Assembly (NCBI GenBank): GCA_030533445.1
Contig: CM060081.1
Span: 34,794,111-34,858,110, forward strand
Origin: Cyprinodon diabolis
Lineage: Eukaryota; Chordata; Actinopteri; Cyprinodontiformes; Cyprinodontidae
Direction of reading: 5' to 3'
Length of the DNA: 64,000 bases
In this document: positions 37,248 through 49,058 of the stretch, piece after piece
Layout of the letters: each line of letters begins with the position of its first letter
Numbering within the stretch: position 1 is the first letter of the stretch
The notes under the pieces: model-generated
Database searches by the model: none
Seen by the model: the letters and a program-made list of their open reading frames with translations, nothing else
Told to the model about the DNA's origin: nothing
Position numbers and translations under genes: made by a program

Positions 37248-39057
37248 TTCACTTCACCCAAATTCAGTTCTGTAACATTTCCATATGTGGTTAAAAAACA
37301 CGATATATTTATATATGTTTTCAACTTAGAAGTGTTAAAAATTATGCTTACTGTAGCTACTGTAGGATGACTGAGAATCTTCACCAGCTAATTAAAGTAT
37401 GGACATGAGAGAGGAAGGGAGGACATGAAGGAAAGAGAGAAAGTCGGAAATATAGAAGCCTCTGAACAGTAGGCATCCATGTAAGTGAGGAAAAGCGTCA
37501 ACTCTGTGATTTTTCATTGATGAGTTTCTTGTTCTAAATAAAACTACCTTGTAATAGTCTTTCAATGAGTGATCCAGTATGACTCTTCACTTCAAGACAA
37601 AAGGCATTTAACATTTTTTTTGGTTTATCATCAAGTTTAAACTTTTACTGATAATTAAATACTGCAATAATGTGGGTATCTTCTTATCTTAAACCATTCA
37701 TTTGTGAATAATACATTTTCTCAATGTATTGAATCAGTTTGAAAAATTATTAAAGGTCATATTATATATGTCCAAATTTCAAACAGGAAATTTATTCAGG
37801 AAAATGTAAATCTGATTAGACCCTTTGAGTTTTAAAATTACATTTGAAGAGATAACAAAACTAGACACCAGCACATAGCACAAAGGAATCCTGACTTCGA
37901 CAAGAGATCTTAACTATTCTGTACTCAAAAATCCATTAGAAAAATTGCGAAGAGCTAATTTGAGTCTAAGAAGAAAACAGCTACAGTCACAATAGAAATG
38001 GTTTTCCCTCGTGGCTTTATATGAGCATTGACAGATGGGTTTAAATGACCTCATCACCTGAACAATGCTCCAGCAACAAGTGAAAGGATCAACGGGCAAA
38101 AATCGGGAGACACCACTGAGCCGTTGCAGAACCTACAAGCTGTTAACTTGCTTTTGCAATTACATACACACTAAAAACCTTTACTGAACATTATAGAGAG
38201 TGAAATAAATCGAGTGGTGTCTACTTTTACTGAGAAACCTTTTGAATGGTTGTAATATCGCTGGAGCTTTGCAGTTTCATGGAGTGTAATGTTAAGAGGC
38301 TATAAATAACATCCATATTTCAGCAGTATATTACATTGGGTAAATGTGCTATATACATATGTATGAATTTTTAAATCTAACAGTTTATCAGTAACCAAGT
38401 ATTAAAACAAAAATTTAAAACATCGCAAAACTTGTGGCTACAATATTGATAAGTCAAAAATATTCAGTGGTTTTTATTCTGCTTCTGAGGAACATGAACA
38501 CCATTGCCACAGTCTGAGCTCATCCTGTCCATGAACTAGGTAGGTGTAAGCAATGGACAAATGAATGTACAGATACAAGGGTGTTAACCAGAATTTTCAA
38601 AGAATTTTTGCATTCCTGCTTTCTGAAATCTGACAACAGCTTTGTTTAAATGCACAAAATGTAATGAATGGATTAAAACGTATTCAGATTAAAAATGAAA
38701 AAGTAACCAGATTTTATCGTTAACAGCTATATATTGATCTAAAAATAAGAGCCAACTAATATGAAACATTTTTAATCATAACTGATGTCCATGTAAACAT
38801 AGCTATTGAGAGCACAAACTTTGGGTGGTGGCCAGTTAATTATTATGACAGACTTCCAAGCAAACAAATATTTTGCATAGGTGGAATAATACTTGCTGCT
38901 ATAAACCTTATGGTTGTTATCGCATGTGCAAAGGAAGTGCATGATCCATGTTAGGATCTAAGTTCTGTCAGCTTGACTTTTTCTGTTGTTCAAAGCAGAG
39001 ATGGGGGATTTGGAGTCAACAATTCTCTATGTCATGTAAATGTTCTGCTCAGCCACC
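37248..39057. other. non-coding intronic DNA
   Basis: No gene found. At 37365-37387 is the reverse complement of a 23-base motif also present at 17578-17600. Confidence 0.45.
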
Positions 39058-39118
39058 GAACCAGGTAAGTCCAATCTCCACAGGTTAGTTCACTCTACAG
39101 ATTGGACTTACCTAGTTC
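39058..39118. repeat. hairpin with 20-bp arms
   Basis: GAACCAGGTAAGTCCAATCT and its reverse complement match at 19 of 20 positions around a 21-base loop. Nature unknown. Confidence 0.8.
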
Positions 39119-39394
39119 AGATGCTGGACAACCTGAAGCCCAAACAGACAATAACAAGAATAAACAAGGAAAAAGTTAAATTATGAATGCTTGTCAAAAG
39201 GAGATCCAAAATGAAGTAGCATCAGCAGTTTGGACGTGTCAGTGCCTTTCACGGAAGCCCAGAGAAGGAGAGAATAGATCCTATTCACAGCAGCAGGGAA
39301 GGGAAGGGAATCTGAGGTAATCAACACGCCTAGGGCAGGATTAGGAGATGAATCAGGACCAGGGCCGTAACAGTGGAGAAGGGCACCCACCCCA

Positions 39395-39437
39395 CTGTGA
39401 CCCTGACGGGTTAAGTGGGACAAGATGGATGGATGGA
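39395..39437 (+). repeat. probable Rex3/RTE-type LINE 3' tail with (GATG)n
   Basis: GTGACCCTGACGGGTTAAGTGGGACAA-type sequence ending in GATGGATGGATGG resembles the very common Rex3-like 3' ends of teleosts. Only the last few dozen bases are present. Confidence 0.4.
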
Positions 39438-41597
39438 AGATTTAAAATGTTATCCAATACGTTCTAGGTTTAACTCTTTAACATGATTTTCTTTGAGATC
39501 TTGATGTAATTCAGCATGAAATTATAGCATGAACAAAAAAAATGGATAAGAGTTAAACAGCTATGAATTTAAAAAATTCTTGATAGCAGTGTCCTTGTTT
39601 GGTGATGAGGATCATATTGTCCGAGCTGTAGACTCCCAATGCTGCAGGCTTTTGTGTGTCACACATAATGGCTCTGTGCTCAAAACATATTGTTCAGGTT
39701 TAAAATTTACATAATGCGTTCACCTTGGCATTTCTGTCTTTTTGTAGCTATGATACAAAATATAACGCTTGCACAAAAGCCACAATGCCACACACACACA
39801 CACACACACACACACCCCTACAAACACAAATGTGGTAAAGGTGAAGCAAGCCGTTCAGCTCAGACACATTACACAACCTAAAAAGAGCTAATCTGGTCAC
39901 AAGTCCAGATTTTCAATGGGTTTTCTTTCTTTTTGTTTTTGATTTGTACAAAAGAACAAAAACACAGGCAAACTGAGCATCTATAAAGAAGTGAAAGCTG
40001 TTTTCCACAAGTCTAAAATAATTGATGTAATGCCAGAAAAGAGTTACAGTCTGCCGGTGATACATGTCACCATAACTACAAGAATATACTTGGTTCAGAA
40101 AAAAAAGTGCTGGCCATTGGATCATTTTGTATCTTGTTAAGGGTCAAATAAGATGGAGTGTGACAGTCCACACATTGTCCTGTCCAGTAGTCTCTGCAAG
40201 TCATTTTTTATAATGAACACCACAATAAAACATCTTTCTTCTTTTTTCCCCTAAAAAGCATTTAAAACACTTTAAAACCTTTATGCAGCAGCAAAACACT
40301 AACATAGTACAACTCTTAGTGTAATAATGATCTTCTCAGGGTCTGTGGCTTTGATGTTTATATTTTATCCTCATAAATGTCTTTTGCTCTTAAAAGAAGC
40401 TCTTGCCGACCTTAACAATCTATACATGTGAGTCAGAGCAAGCAGAGCTCTTGGTTTGCTTTACTTAATAAAACACACTCTGCAGTTTGGCAACACTATC
40501 ACAAAAGGAGGAATAAGATCAATACTTTTCTACACCTTAAAAAAATAAGAGGCTCTTAAGTTGTTGCTTTCTATTTTTCTTTTTTGGTTTTCATCTCAGC
40601 ATCTGCTTCGAAAGTGGCTTCTTAACCCTTTTTAGAGAGGATTTACAGAAATGTACTCCCGGTTATAAATTGATTTACAGGACATATTTGTAAAATGTAC
40701 TGAGCAAAGTCACAAACTTTGAATGAAAACCTTGAAAATGTAATGCCCAAAAAAGGTTTTGGTAATTTTAAGAAAATAACCATTTGGTAAATACCCCAGT
40801 ATGTGCTATAATGCAACTCTGACTTTTGGCTAAAAAAACAAAACAAAACAAAAAAAAACTGTATGGAGTAAGCAATTTATTTTCAAGAAAAGCAATGGTT
40901 AACTGATGCAGTCTTTAGACCAGCTTTGTGCAGTGACAGCAAGGTTAACTGTGGTTGCAGCCAGAACTAGCTAGCTGTTAGGTGCAATAACATTTGCCAT
41001 AAATGAAGAAAAATGGATTGACTATATTTTTCCATAAAACTTATATTGAGGTAATGTTTGAAGGAAATGACTTAATTGTCAGGAGACTGCATTACATGTT
41101 TACTCTCTTTTTACTCTTATTTCACCTCGAAAGTTCACATGGATCAGTGCCTGAGTTCTTTTGGTGCATATGTTCATTTAATTAACAGGTTTGAAGTTTT
41201 TGACAAATTGTTAAACACATGCAAAGCATTACATTTGTTTGCCACACATGAAATAACATCAACAATTATCTTCATGTGAAACAAGCAGTTTCTACAAAGG
41301 AGTTAAAGGAACTGTTAATGGTATGTCTGAAAGGTAAGCTTATAACAAGAGACACTATATACAACTTAACTTTGTTTTTATTGTTTTAATATATTATTTT
41401 AAAATTTTTTAATATGTATTTTAGGTTGTGGCCTTAACTTTTGGGCGTTAAGTGAGTCTAATGTTTTTTTGTATTTCATATAGAATAACTATGATTAAAT
41501 ATGAATATTTGCATTGATTTTACAGATGTACCAAGTTACATTTACTTTTAGAAACAAAATTACTTTTAGGTGAAGTTGTACTTTTCCTTAAATTTAC
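39438..41597. other. non-coding intronic DNA with a (CA)n microsatellite
   Basis: A CA repeat of about 27 bases lies at 39789-39815. I see no gene. Confidence 0.5.
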
Positions 41598-42226
41598 TTA
41601 AAGCTGAAGTCTGTAAGTTTTTAAAAATCACTTTTTTGTCATATTGGCTAAAACTGTCCCTATGCCCAGACAGCAGTACATGTGATACTAAACTTGTGAA
41701 AAAAAACTGCTTCAATTGGTCCCGCATACTGCCTGTATTTCAATCTGGAAAGAATAATTCGGGACGAGTCAAAACAACCAATCACAGCCAGAGGAGCGTC
41801 AGATGGAGTGTCAATCACAGCTCACACACGCTGAATCCCCCCCCCCCCCCACCGCTTAACCTGCCGCAGTCAGGAGGACGCGTGTGGAAGTCATGGCGGA
41901 GCGACAGCCACCAGCGAAAGAGAAACTGCCCTTACTGCCTCTGCCAACAACTGCTTACATGGCAAACTTCGGTATAACCAGCATCTTATATCTAGCTGCT
42001 TGGAGGTGAGTGTTATCGCTCTTACCGGTTCACACTCCATGCCGCGTACGCTGCTTGGACGCTTCTGGTCGCATGCGGTAGCCGCGCAGATGCTGTGAGA
42101 GGGGTGGAGCTTGGAGGTGGGGCATGAGTGAAGCAGAGAGGGTGGGGGGGTGGCGTGAAACCTGTTTTTCTTCAAATTTCGTGTCGAAGTCTGCTCTCTT
42201 CTCAATGTTACAGACTGCAGCTTTAA
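41598..42226. mobile_element. putative non-autonomous inverted-repeat element
   Basis: The left end TTAAAGCTGAAGTCTGTAA pairs with TTACAGACTGCAGCTTTAA at the right end, with one mismatch over 19 bases. The 629-bp interior is CpG-rich in its second half and holds no transposase. TTAA is part of both ends, so a piggyBac-type target is possible but not proven. Another repeat-like sequence (AAAGGCACACTATGTAAC) begins directly to its right. Confidence 0.5.
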
Positions 42227-43829
42227 AGGCACACTATGTAACTTTCACGTCTAGTGCCCTTAGTGGCCACAAGCGGCGCTGTACTGTTGAAAAAGTCAAC
42301 AGTCAGCCGGCCAGCTTCTGTGTCTTATGATTGGGGGCTGCACTAGACATCTAGGTTCAACTCAGAGGACATGGGAAACTTTGCTGTATTCTGGAGAGCA
42401 ACGCGAGGACAGGCTGGACCGCACCATGTGGCATGGAGGACAAGCGGCGGAGCTCCAGTGAAGAGCCACAGAGTCGGGCAGGGCGTTATTCCAGGTCACA
42501 TGACCTGGTCAACCACGTTGTGTCTTCTCCCAACCTACATAGGAGGTATTTTAAGAGGGGAGCCCCGCTCATAGCACTGTATATTAGCCTGAGGAAAATA
42601 ACTCATGTTATGTCTTTCATTATGTCTTTCGGTCACAAAGTCAGTGGTGTGTCATTAGGAATACAGCTACCCTTACTTAATTCATATCTCTGAGTGGTTA
42701 ATGGGAATAAAAAATACAAAGCTTTGGTTATTCACCCACCACAAGTAGCTTGAGCTATTTGAGGTACAGTGAATATTGCCAGCAGGAGTTCTTTACCCTG
42801 TCTCGAAGGACCCAGTCCAGGTAGACCGGGTCCTTAGGGGCTGAAATCGGATACAGCTATAAACTCTGGGCATCTGGGGACAGGGAAGTCTGGGAGTCTC
42901 CACTTGTCCAGGAAAAGTATAATTTATTTATTTATTTGTGTTTTTGCATCTATTTTACTCACTAAAACACCAGAATTTGGACTTGATGTCTGTCTCCTGC
43001 TTCTTTTCTAAACAATGCTTCTGAGGTTATGATTGAACAATTGCTCAGTACTTGAATATTAAGAGAATTATCATTTCTTTATATTACTCCCTTTCTTAGA
43101 GATGATGCCAAGCCAAAATATTGAAACCCTTTTCATGGACTATAAATTCACCTTGCCATTTATGTCACAGATTCTGAGCGAGCAGGAGGGAGCGATTAGG
43201 AGCAGTGAGAAATCATTATAAAGGTGACCGGGCATTCTCAGGGGACACCACCTTCAGACATACAGAGGAGAACTCTCACTTTGTAATGCAGTTCACCTGC
43301 TTCCACAGAAAGCAGCTTTACACAAAGTGCAGCGGCAAAAAGACAATGCACCACAGCAAAAAGGATAAATTGTTGTTAATATTTAAAAGATTTAAAATGT
43401 GTTTTTAAGCCAACTAATTGAATGCAAGGAAAAAAAAGTATTATGAACTGAATTAATTTCAGATATCATCTGGTAAAAGGGCCAACACCAACTTTAGTAG
43501 CATCTTTTCAATATGAAAATATTTAGAGTGTACTCAACCAGTGCCTTGTTATACAGTATAAAACAAACAAAACCCCACAAGTGTTTATCCTGATGGATAC
43601 ATGCTAAACTGCTCCAGATAAGTCACACTGACAGTCTCCAATAAGCTGTGAAGTACTACAGCATGGAGGCAGGCTGCCTCAGCTCTCATTTAAAAGTCAA
43701 AGTAGTTTTCATAAATTATTCAATCTGTTAAAAAACTCCAAACAAACTCATCTAGTGAGTTTATTTAGCTCATAGTTATCGGATTACTTAAACAAACATA
43801 AACACCCTGTACATATATGTTGTACTCAC
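42227..43829. other. non-coding DNA, start of the long Kv4 intron
   Basis: Right next to the coding exon's donor on the minus strand. At 42492-42509 is AGGTCACATGACCT within an 8-bp-arm palindrome, resembling a nuclear-receptor inverted repeat with spacing 2. No gene seen. Confidence 0.4.
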
Positions 43830-44932
43830 CCTAAGGTAGTCATGGTGACAATCGTGTACCAAAATGAAGCTGGGATGCTGGTAAACTTGGTGGAGCTGGA
43901 GCCCTTCTCGGCATAAAACATGACCGTGGCAAAGATGATGATGGCCATGGTGAGAGAGAAAAGGAGAAAGCCTAGCTCTGAGGCACAGCTCTTCAACGTA
44001 TAGCCAAGGATCCGAAGGCCCTGGGAGTGGCGGGAGAACTTGAAGATGCGAAACACTCGGAACACACGCAGCGTCACAAAGGCACCACTCACGTCCTCAT
44101 TGTTTGTCATCACAAGCCCAATATAGTATGGCAAAATGGCCACCACATCAATGATACTCATCACAGAGCGCATGAAACGGTAACGGCTGGGTGCAGCAAA
44201 CAGGCGTAGAAGGTACTCCACAGTGAATATCATGACACAGGCAGTGTCAATGCAGAAAAATGCCACAGTGTAGCGTTCGCCACATGGCATGTCTTTTTGG
44301 TTGGTTGTAGAACCACAGGGCACCGTCTCCACCACGTTGGTGATGACTGAGATGGCAATGAAGAAGCCGGTGACATAGTAGAAGACCAGGGCCAGGGTAG
44401 AGGTATGGGGATTCTCAAAGGCGCGCCACATGGTCTCTCTGAAGTTCAAATTGGGCTGCTTCAAGTCTTTGTTTTCCTCCTGGTCATCCTGCAGCCGCTC
44501 CAAGTTCTCCCTTTTTCTGTCCTTGTACTCTTCATAGCAGCAGTCACCTATGATCTCAGGTATAATGCCGAAGAATATCAGCTCCTCATCGTAGGCTGAG
44601 ATACACTCATGACGGGGATAGTGGAGCTTTCCTGTTCGGTAGAAGTTGAGGATGCTTCTAAAGGCATCAGGGTCTCGGTCAAAGAAGTACTCCTTGGTTT
44701 CCTCATTGTAGAAAAATTCCTTCTCTGAGCTACCCAAAAGCGTGTCAGGGTATCGATCCAAAGTTGTTCTCCATGTTTGAAAACGGCGGCCGCTGACATT
44801 CAGGACGATCAGCTCATCTTGTTTTTTACTATTGTCTCTCGGAGCAATGGGCATGGGGCAGCTAGCCACAGGCATCCACCCGATTGCCGCAGCCCTAGCA
44901 AAAGGAAGCCATGCTGCTACTCCTGTTGCCAT
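43830..44932 (-). CDS. kcnd3: Kv4 (Shal-type) voltage-gated K+ channel, first coding exon (partial CDS)
   Basis: This exon encodes residues 1-368 of a Kv4 alpha subunit, which forms A-type K+ channels in the plasma membrane of neurons and heart together with KChIP and DPP partners. Seen: the Kv4 N-terminal signature [19 protein letters not shown]; a T1/BTB domain at about 41-140 with zinc ligands H104, C110, C131 and C132; S1 at about 181-203, S2 223-246, S3 255-275, S4 285-310 (R289, R292, R295, K298, R301), S5 318-341, a pore helix, and TTLG opening the selectivity filter. The exon ends GG|GTGAGT, splitting the glycine codon in phase 2, as expected where Kv4 genes break before YGD. The start is the ATG at 44932 (G at -3, G at +4); an in-frame ATG at 45028 lies in the predicted intron. 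The linker [20 protein letters not shown] and TNNEDVSG favour kcnd3 over kcnd2, but a fish kcnd1 is not excluded. No frameshift or stop is present. Confidence is high for Kv4 and about 0.7 for the paralogue. Confidence 0.95.
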
Positions 44933-44996
44933 TACAAAGCAGAAGGTTGGTCTAAGGCTTCCTTTAGACGTCACTGCTCTTAGAAGGAACTTGCAT
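44933..44996 (-). other. 5'UTR part of the kcnd3-like coding exon
   Basis: The exon is inferred to begin at 44996, just after a polypyrimidine tract ending CTTCCTTAG on the minus strand. That leaves 64 bases of leader before the Kv4 start codon. The acceptor is inferred from consensus only; no transcript supports it here. Confidence 0.65.
44964..44996 (-). promoter_or_regulatory. upstream ORF of 10 codons in the Kv4 leader
   Basis: If the acceptor at 44997/44996 is used, the exon starts exactly with ATG (AG|ATG) and opens a 10-codon ORF ([10 protein letters not shown]) that ends 31 bases before the main start. It could lower translation from the main start. Function is inferred. Confidence 0.4.
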
Positions 44997-46478
44997 CTAA
45001 GGAAGATTTGTGCAAAAAAAAAAGACAAATGTCAAAATTAGCAGCTGCGCAGCTGATAAAAAATTACTGCTAGTGATTGCTTGCTGCTATACTGTAAAGT
45101 CAGATAAAATTTAGATACTGTAAGTTAGCGATATAAGGTAATTCATAAAAAGATATATTTTAAGTGACTGACAGAATCAGCTGATACTGTGAAAAAAATT
45201 CACATTTACAGCTACAAAAGTTACATGTTCTTAATTGTACCTCCCATACTTGTGATGTTTTTTTTTTTAGAACACTTCTAAATGAGAAAATATGGTTTTG
45301 TCAAAATTTTAAATATAAAACATATTTGATATAATTGGAGCTGTTTGAATGATTTAGCTGTTTCTATGACTGCAAACTCAAATTTGAACAAGAGCAGAAT
45401 ATCTTATAAACCAAAGCTGTGAATAATACAAGAGCCCTGAGCTTTTTTGAGAGTAAAAACATTTTGATAGATGTTAATCCTTTATTAAACAGCAAAAAAT
45501 TTTCATCCAAATGCAGCACAGATTTAGCCATACAAAATGTGTTATCTATATGCAGTCATACAATATCAAAATACATATTTTTTCTTCAACTTTTTATTTG
45601 TGTCAGGTAGACTCCAGTGACAGCTGATGGAAATCTGTCAAGTCATTAGTCCTCTGCATTACTATATAGGTCACATCAACCATTTCTTTAGTTTCTTTGT
45701 TAATAACATAACTGGTGTTATATGAATTACTAAAAACTGGAATTGTATATGAAATCCATACAACATGTGAGCTTCACCGTGTATAAAACTTATATTAAAA
45801 ATATATTTATCAAAAATGTATTTATTAAAACAGATATTTATCTAAGCATGTACCACAATAAAGGACCCAACATAAGGTGGAGATTTTTTTAATTATTATT
45901 ATTACTCGTTTCCTTTTTTATGTATTAAGTCAATTTAGTTTTTTATATATCCGCATAATCTTATTGTAAAGAAAATGGCTATAGGCAATGTGACAAACAG
46001 CTATGGTAAAAAAAAAGAAAATCAAAAATAGGTAGAGCCAGTGGTCTGATTTTCCTGTAGCTTTTACTTTGAATGTAAACAATAAAATTAACATTATATA
46101 AAGTTTGGAGAGTTTTCTAGTCAAACTGTGAATGAGAAATGACCATATACCTGATGCACATCCTTTCAATTTAGAAGCTCACAAAAACTGAATCAAACCT
46201 GTTGAATATGAACTACAAAATAACCCGTTTAAGAAAACAGGTTATTTTGTATGTATAAAATGAATGCTTTTATTTAGCATTCATTTTATACATACAGATT
46301 ATAACTTTATCCAAAACTGATTTCAGACTTGTCATGTCAGCTGATGTGTTTATTTGAATTGGCACGCGTTTCCTTCCAAGAAGCCTCCAAATAATAACTT
46401 CTCCAACAATTTTTGAATATTTTCATCCAAAGCATATTTTAAATTTGACAATTTCCGGAACAAATGTAAGATACTCAC
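44997..46478 (-). other. predicted intron in the kcnd3-like 5'UTR
   Basis: The donor GTGAGTAT (46478 down to 46471) and the pyrimidine-rich acceptor ending at 44997 define a 1.48-kb intron on the minus strand. It holds no gene. Its only notable structure is a nested hairpin at 46215-46295. Confidence 0.6.
46215..46295. repeat. two overlapping hairpins
   Basis: ACAAAATAACC (46215-46225) pairs with GGTTATTTTGT (46240-46250). GTATGTATAAAATGAATGC (46249-46267) pairs perfectly over 19 bp with 46277-46295 around a 9-base loop. The two structures share bases 46249-46250. It lies in the predicted 5'UTR intron. Confidence 0.85.
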
Positions 46479-46850
46479 CAAATCAGCGATGAACTTTCCC
46501 GTCAAAGGCAGATCATCAAGGTTTTTTTTTTATGAACACAGAGTCTGTAGGAGTCAGAGCGACAGAGGACGGGAGCCCGCATCCATCCAGCGAGCAGCGC
46601 GTCTCCTCCAGGATGGATGGATCGACAGCCTTCCAAAGCGGCACAATCGGAGCTGGGATTCCTCAGAGAAAAAAATAAAACGGCTTGATCCGAGATACTG
46701 TGAGTGTTACCTGGCGGATTCTACATGGTGACTCCTTTGTTCTCTCGTCAGTGTTTGGAAAGTGAAATGTGATGGAGAGGAGGCGCGCGCTTCCTTCGCT
46801 CCTGCTGAATAATGTGCGCCTCACTCACTGAGCCAGCTCTGTATCAGTCC
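46479..46850 (-). promoter_or_regulatory. predicted non-coding first exon and CpG-rich promoter of the kcnd3-like gene
   Basis: This is the only strongly CpG-rich stretch near the channel gene. It ends on the minus strand at TTTG|GTGAGTAT, a near-perfect splice donor facing the coding exon. The minus strand carries short upstream ATGs, for example one followed at once by TAG near 46726. I see no convincing TATA box, so a dispersed CpG promoter starting around 46750-46850 is inferred. A second possible donor (CCAG|GTAACA) lies near 46712. The exact start site cannot be set from sequence. Confidence 0.55.
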
Positions 46851-48208
46851 TCCTTCTCCTCTCTGCCTCATTTTACTCATCTCTAACAGACCAGGCTGTC
46901 ACTCAACGTAGCTACTGTATACGACATCATCATAGTGTTGCCTTTATTCGATTAGAAGTATATATGTATATATATATATACATATTCAAGGGTCAAAGAT
47001 CAGGTGTGTGGTGAGCTGATAAGACCATGTGCAAAGCAAACTTAGCAAATAATTTTAATTTGTTGATAAAATTTAAGAAACTTTAAATCTTAAGAGAATC
47101 TGTAAAAAACAGATGTTAACAGGGATATTATAAGTAATTAATATTGAAGCTTTATGTAAGCAGAGCAGCTTGTAAAATCTAAACATTTTTTAACTCTAAA
47201 ATACTCCAGGCTGCTATGGGTTCATTTTTTTTTTCATTTTTGCTTTGATATTGTTTATTTTAAAATGCAGCAGGGCTGTTGAGAGGTCTGTGAGATAATG
47301 ATAGTTAACACTAGAAATCTTCTGCTGCATCTGATCTTTGAAACTCACTCTGGGCAAGGATTGATAACAAGGAAAACCAGCATAGCTCATACAGCTTTTG
47401 ATGGTTAGATAGACGGAAAGACAACCTGACAGACATGCAATTCAAATTATCTATCTTTGAAAGCCAAGTTATTTTCCAAAATTAAAATAACTAAGAATTT
47501 GGCATAAACTCTTTGGTAACATCGACATGAATTGGAAAATGCATGGCTAAGCATTGTGTCCCTTTTGGTCAACAGTAGTTTTGACCTTGAATCTCTCTGA
47601 TAGAGTTTTATTTTCTCTCTTTCTTACTGCTGAATTATGAACACCGACCTTCACAGAGGCAAGTAAGGCCTGCAGTGCTCTGTTCTGGGTTGTTTTGTGA
47701 CCTCCTGAATGAGTCATGAATGCCATGAATCAGGTGGGTTTGTGTGTGGTGAAACTGAATCAACAAATGTTGATCACACATTTCTCAATTTAAATACAGA
47801 AATTATTATATAATTTTACATAGGTCAGGTCTTTTTTTCTTTTCTATTAGACTATCATACAGACATGTTTGTGTTTGCTGAAGTTGTTTTTGATGTTAAA
47901 ATCTGTTTTTTTTTATACATGATTTAAAATATTGCCGTGTGACAAACAAAATACAAGAAAGTTGTGAGATGGCATGTACGTTTTCACAGCACAATTCCTT
48001 AGAAGGTATCCACTTAGGAGGGTTGTGTATTATCAGATATATGTGACTGCAGGGTTCCATATGATTCAAATTAAATCTGCAATAAACGATAAGAAATCCC
48101 ATAGAAAGCCCTAAAACTGAACATTTAACAGAATTCTAATGTTTTTCTTAACAACTTTATGAAACACTATTTATCCAGTAAAATGAAACTTAATAGAAAT
48201 CAAACTAG
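46851..48208. other. non-coding DNA upstream of the channel gene
   Basis: AT-rich, with a short TATATGTATATA tract near 46960-46985. No gene found. Confidence 0.45.
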
Positions 48209-49053
48209 TGTTATGATGGCTTTCTGATAAACCCATATGCAGAACACACCACGGAGTCAGGGGTAAAAGTTCAACAGTTTATTAAAGGCACACACAGAGA
48301 AATATGAACTGGTTCTGGTACAGGTCTGGGACTGGAATCACTGATATCTGCAGAGATGGATAGTTTGATTAGCCAAGCAGTTTAGATGGCTTGTCGAGTG
48401 TGTTAATTTAGAATGTACCTTGGAGAGGTTCTGGCAGATCCTTTGAGAGGGGGGGAACCGGTTGGGTCCAGAGACTATGGATTCAGCAGGGAGCTCAGCA
48501 GCAGCAGCGTCTAGCTTCTGACTCGTGAGTTTCTGACCTTGACTTGGTTTACTAGCTCTTCCTTGAGAGCTGTAGGAGGAATCCAGACTGATATCTTATG
48601 GTTTGGCTTCCTTGGGCCAGCAGGCAGGTTTCCAGGCAAAGCTCATCCAGAGCTTCTGGGTTTCTGACCTTGACTTAGTTTCCTAGCTCTTCCTTCAGGG
48701 TTGTAGGAGGAATCCAGACTGATATCTTCTGGTTTGGCTTCCTTGGGCCAGCAGGCAGGTTTCCAGGCAAAGCTCATCCAGAGCTTCTGGGTTTCCTGTG
48801 AGCAAAGAAGACAAAGGCAGGTTAGAATCTAGTTTCTCTCTAGAGCCAACTAAGATTCTCTAAAAATGACAGAGGCTCAGGTTTGCTAACCAAACTTGGT
48901 CAACGCTGCGGCGTTGAAGGAAGGTCTGGCTGCTGCTTATATAGGAAGGTCTCCTGATGGGCTGATGAGCTTCAGGTGTGCTGGAGGGCTCCAGCTCAGG
49001 AGACCCACAGCGCACCCTGCTGGAGACAGGTGGTGATTCTCCAGATCCCAACA
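48209..49053 (-). mobile_element. solo LTR, minus-strand orientation
   Basis: 845 bp with TG...CA ends: TGTTGGGATCTGG at the minus-strand start and CATCATAACA at its end. It is flanked by an exact 5-bp duplication ACTAG (48204-48208 and 49054-49058). The minus strand has a TATA box (TATATAA, 48943-48937) about 110 bases in and a polyadenylation signal AATAAA (48283-48278) about 70 bases before its end. These agree on the orientation. No internal region is present, so it arose by recombination between two LTRs. An internal 131-bp segment is duplicated in tandem. Confidence 0.88.
48529..48790. repeat. tandem duplication (2 x 131 bp) inside the solo LTR
   Basis: Two head-to-tail copies start at 48529 and 48660, each from GTTTCTGACCTTGACTT to AGCTTCTGG, differing at about 7 positions. 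Confidence 0.85.
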
Positions 49054-49058
49054 ACTAG

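Noticed and set aside
42492..42509. AGGTCA inverted repeat, possible nuclear-receptor site
   Set aside because: Such short motifs arise often by chance and the spacing of 2 is not the classical estrogen-receptor spacing.
44933..45028. 32-residue N-terminal extension of the Kv4 frame
   Set aside because: It runs through a predicted splice acceptor into the intron, and Kv4 proteins start at the MATGVAAW position.
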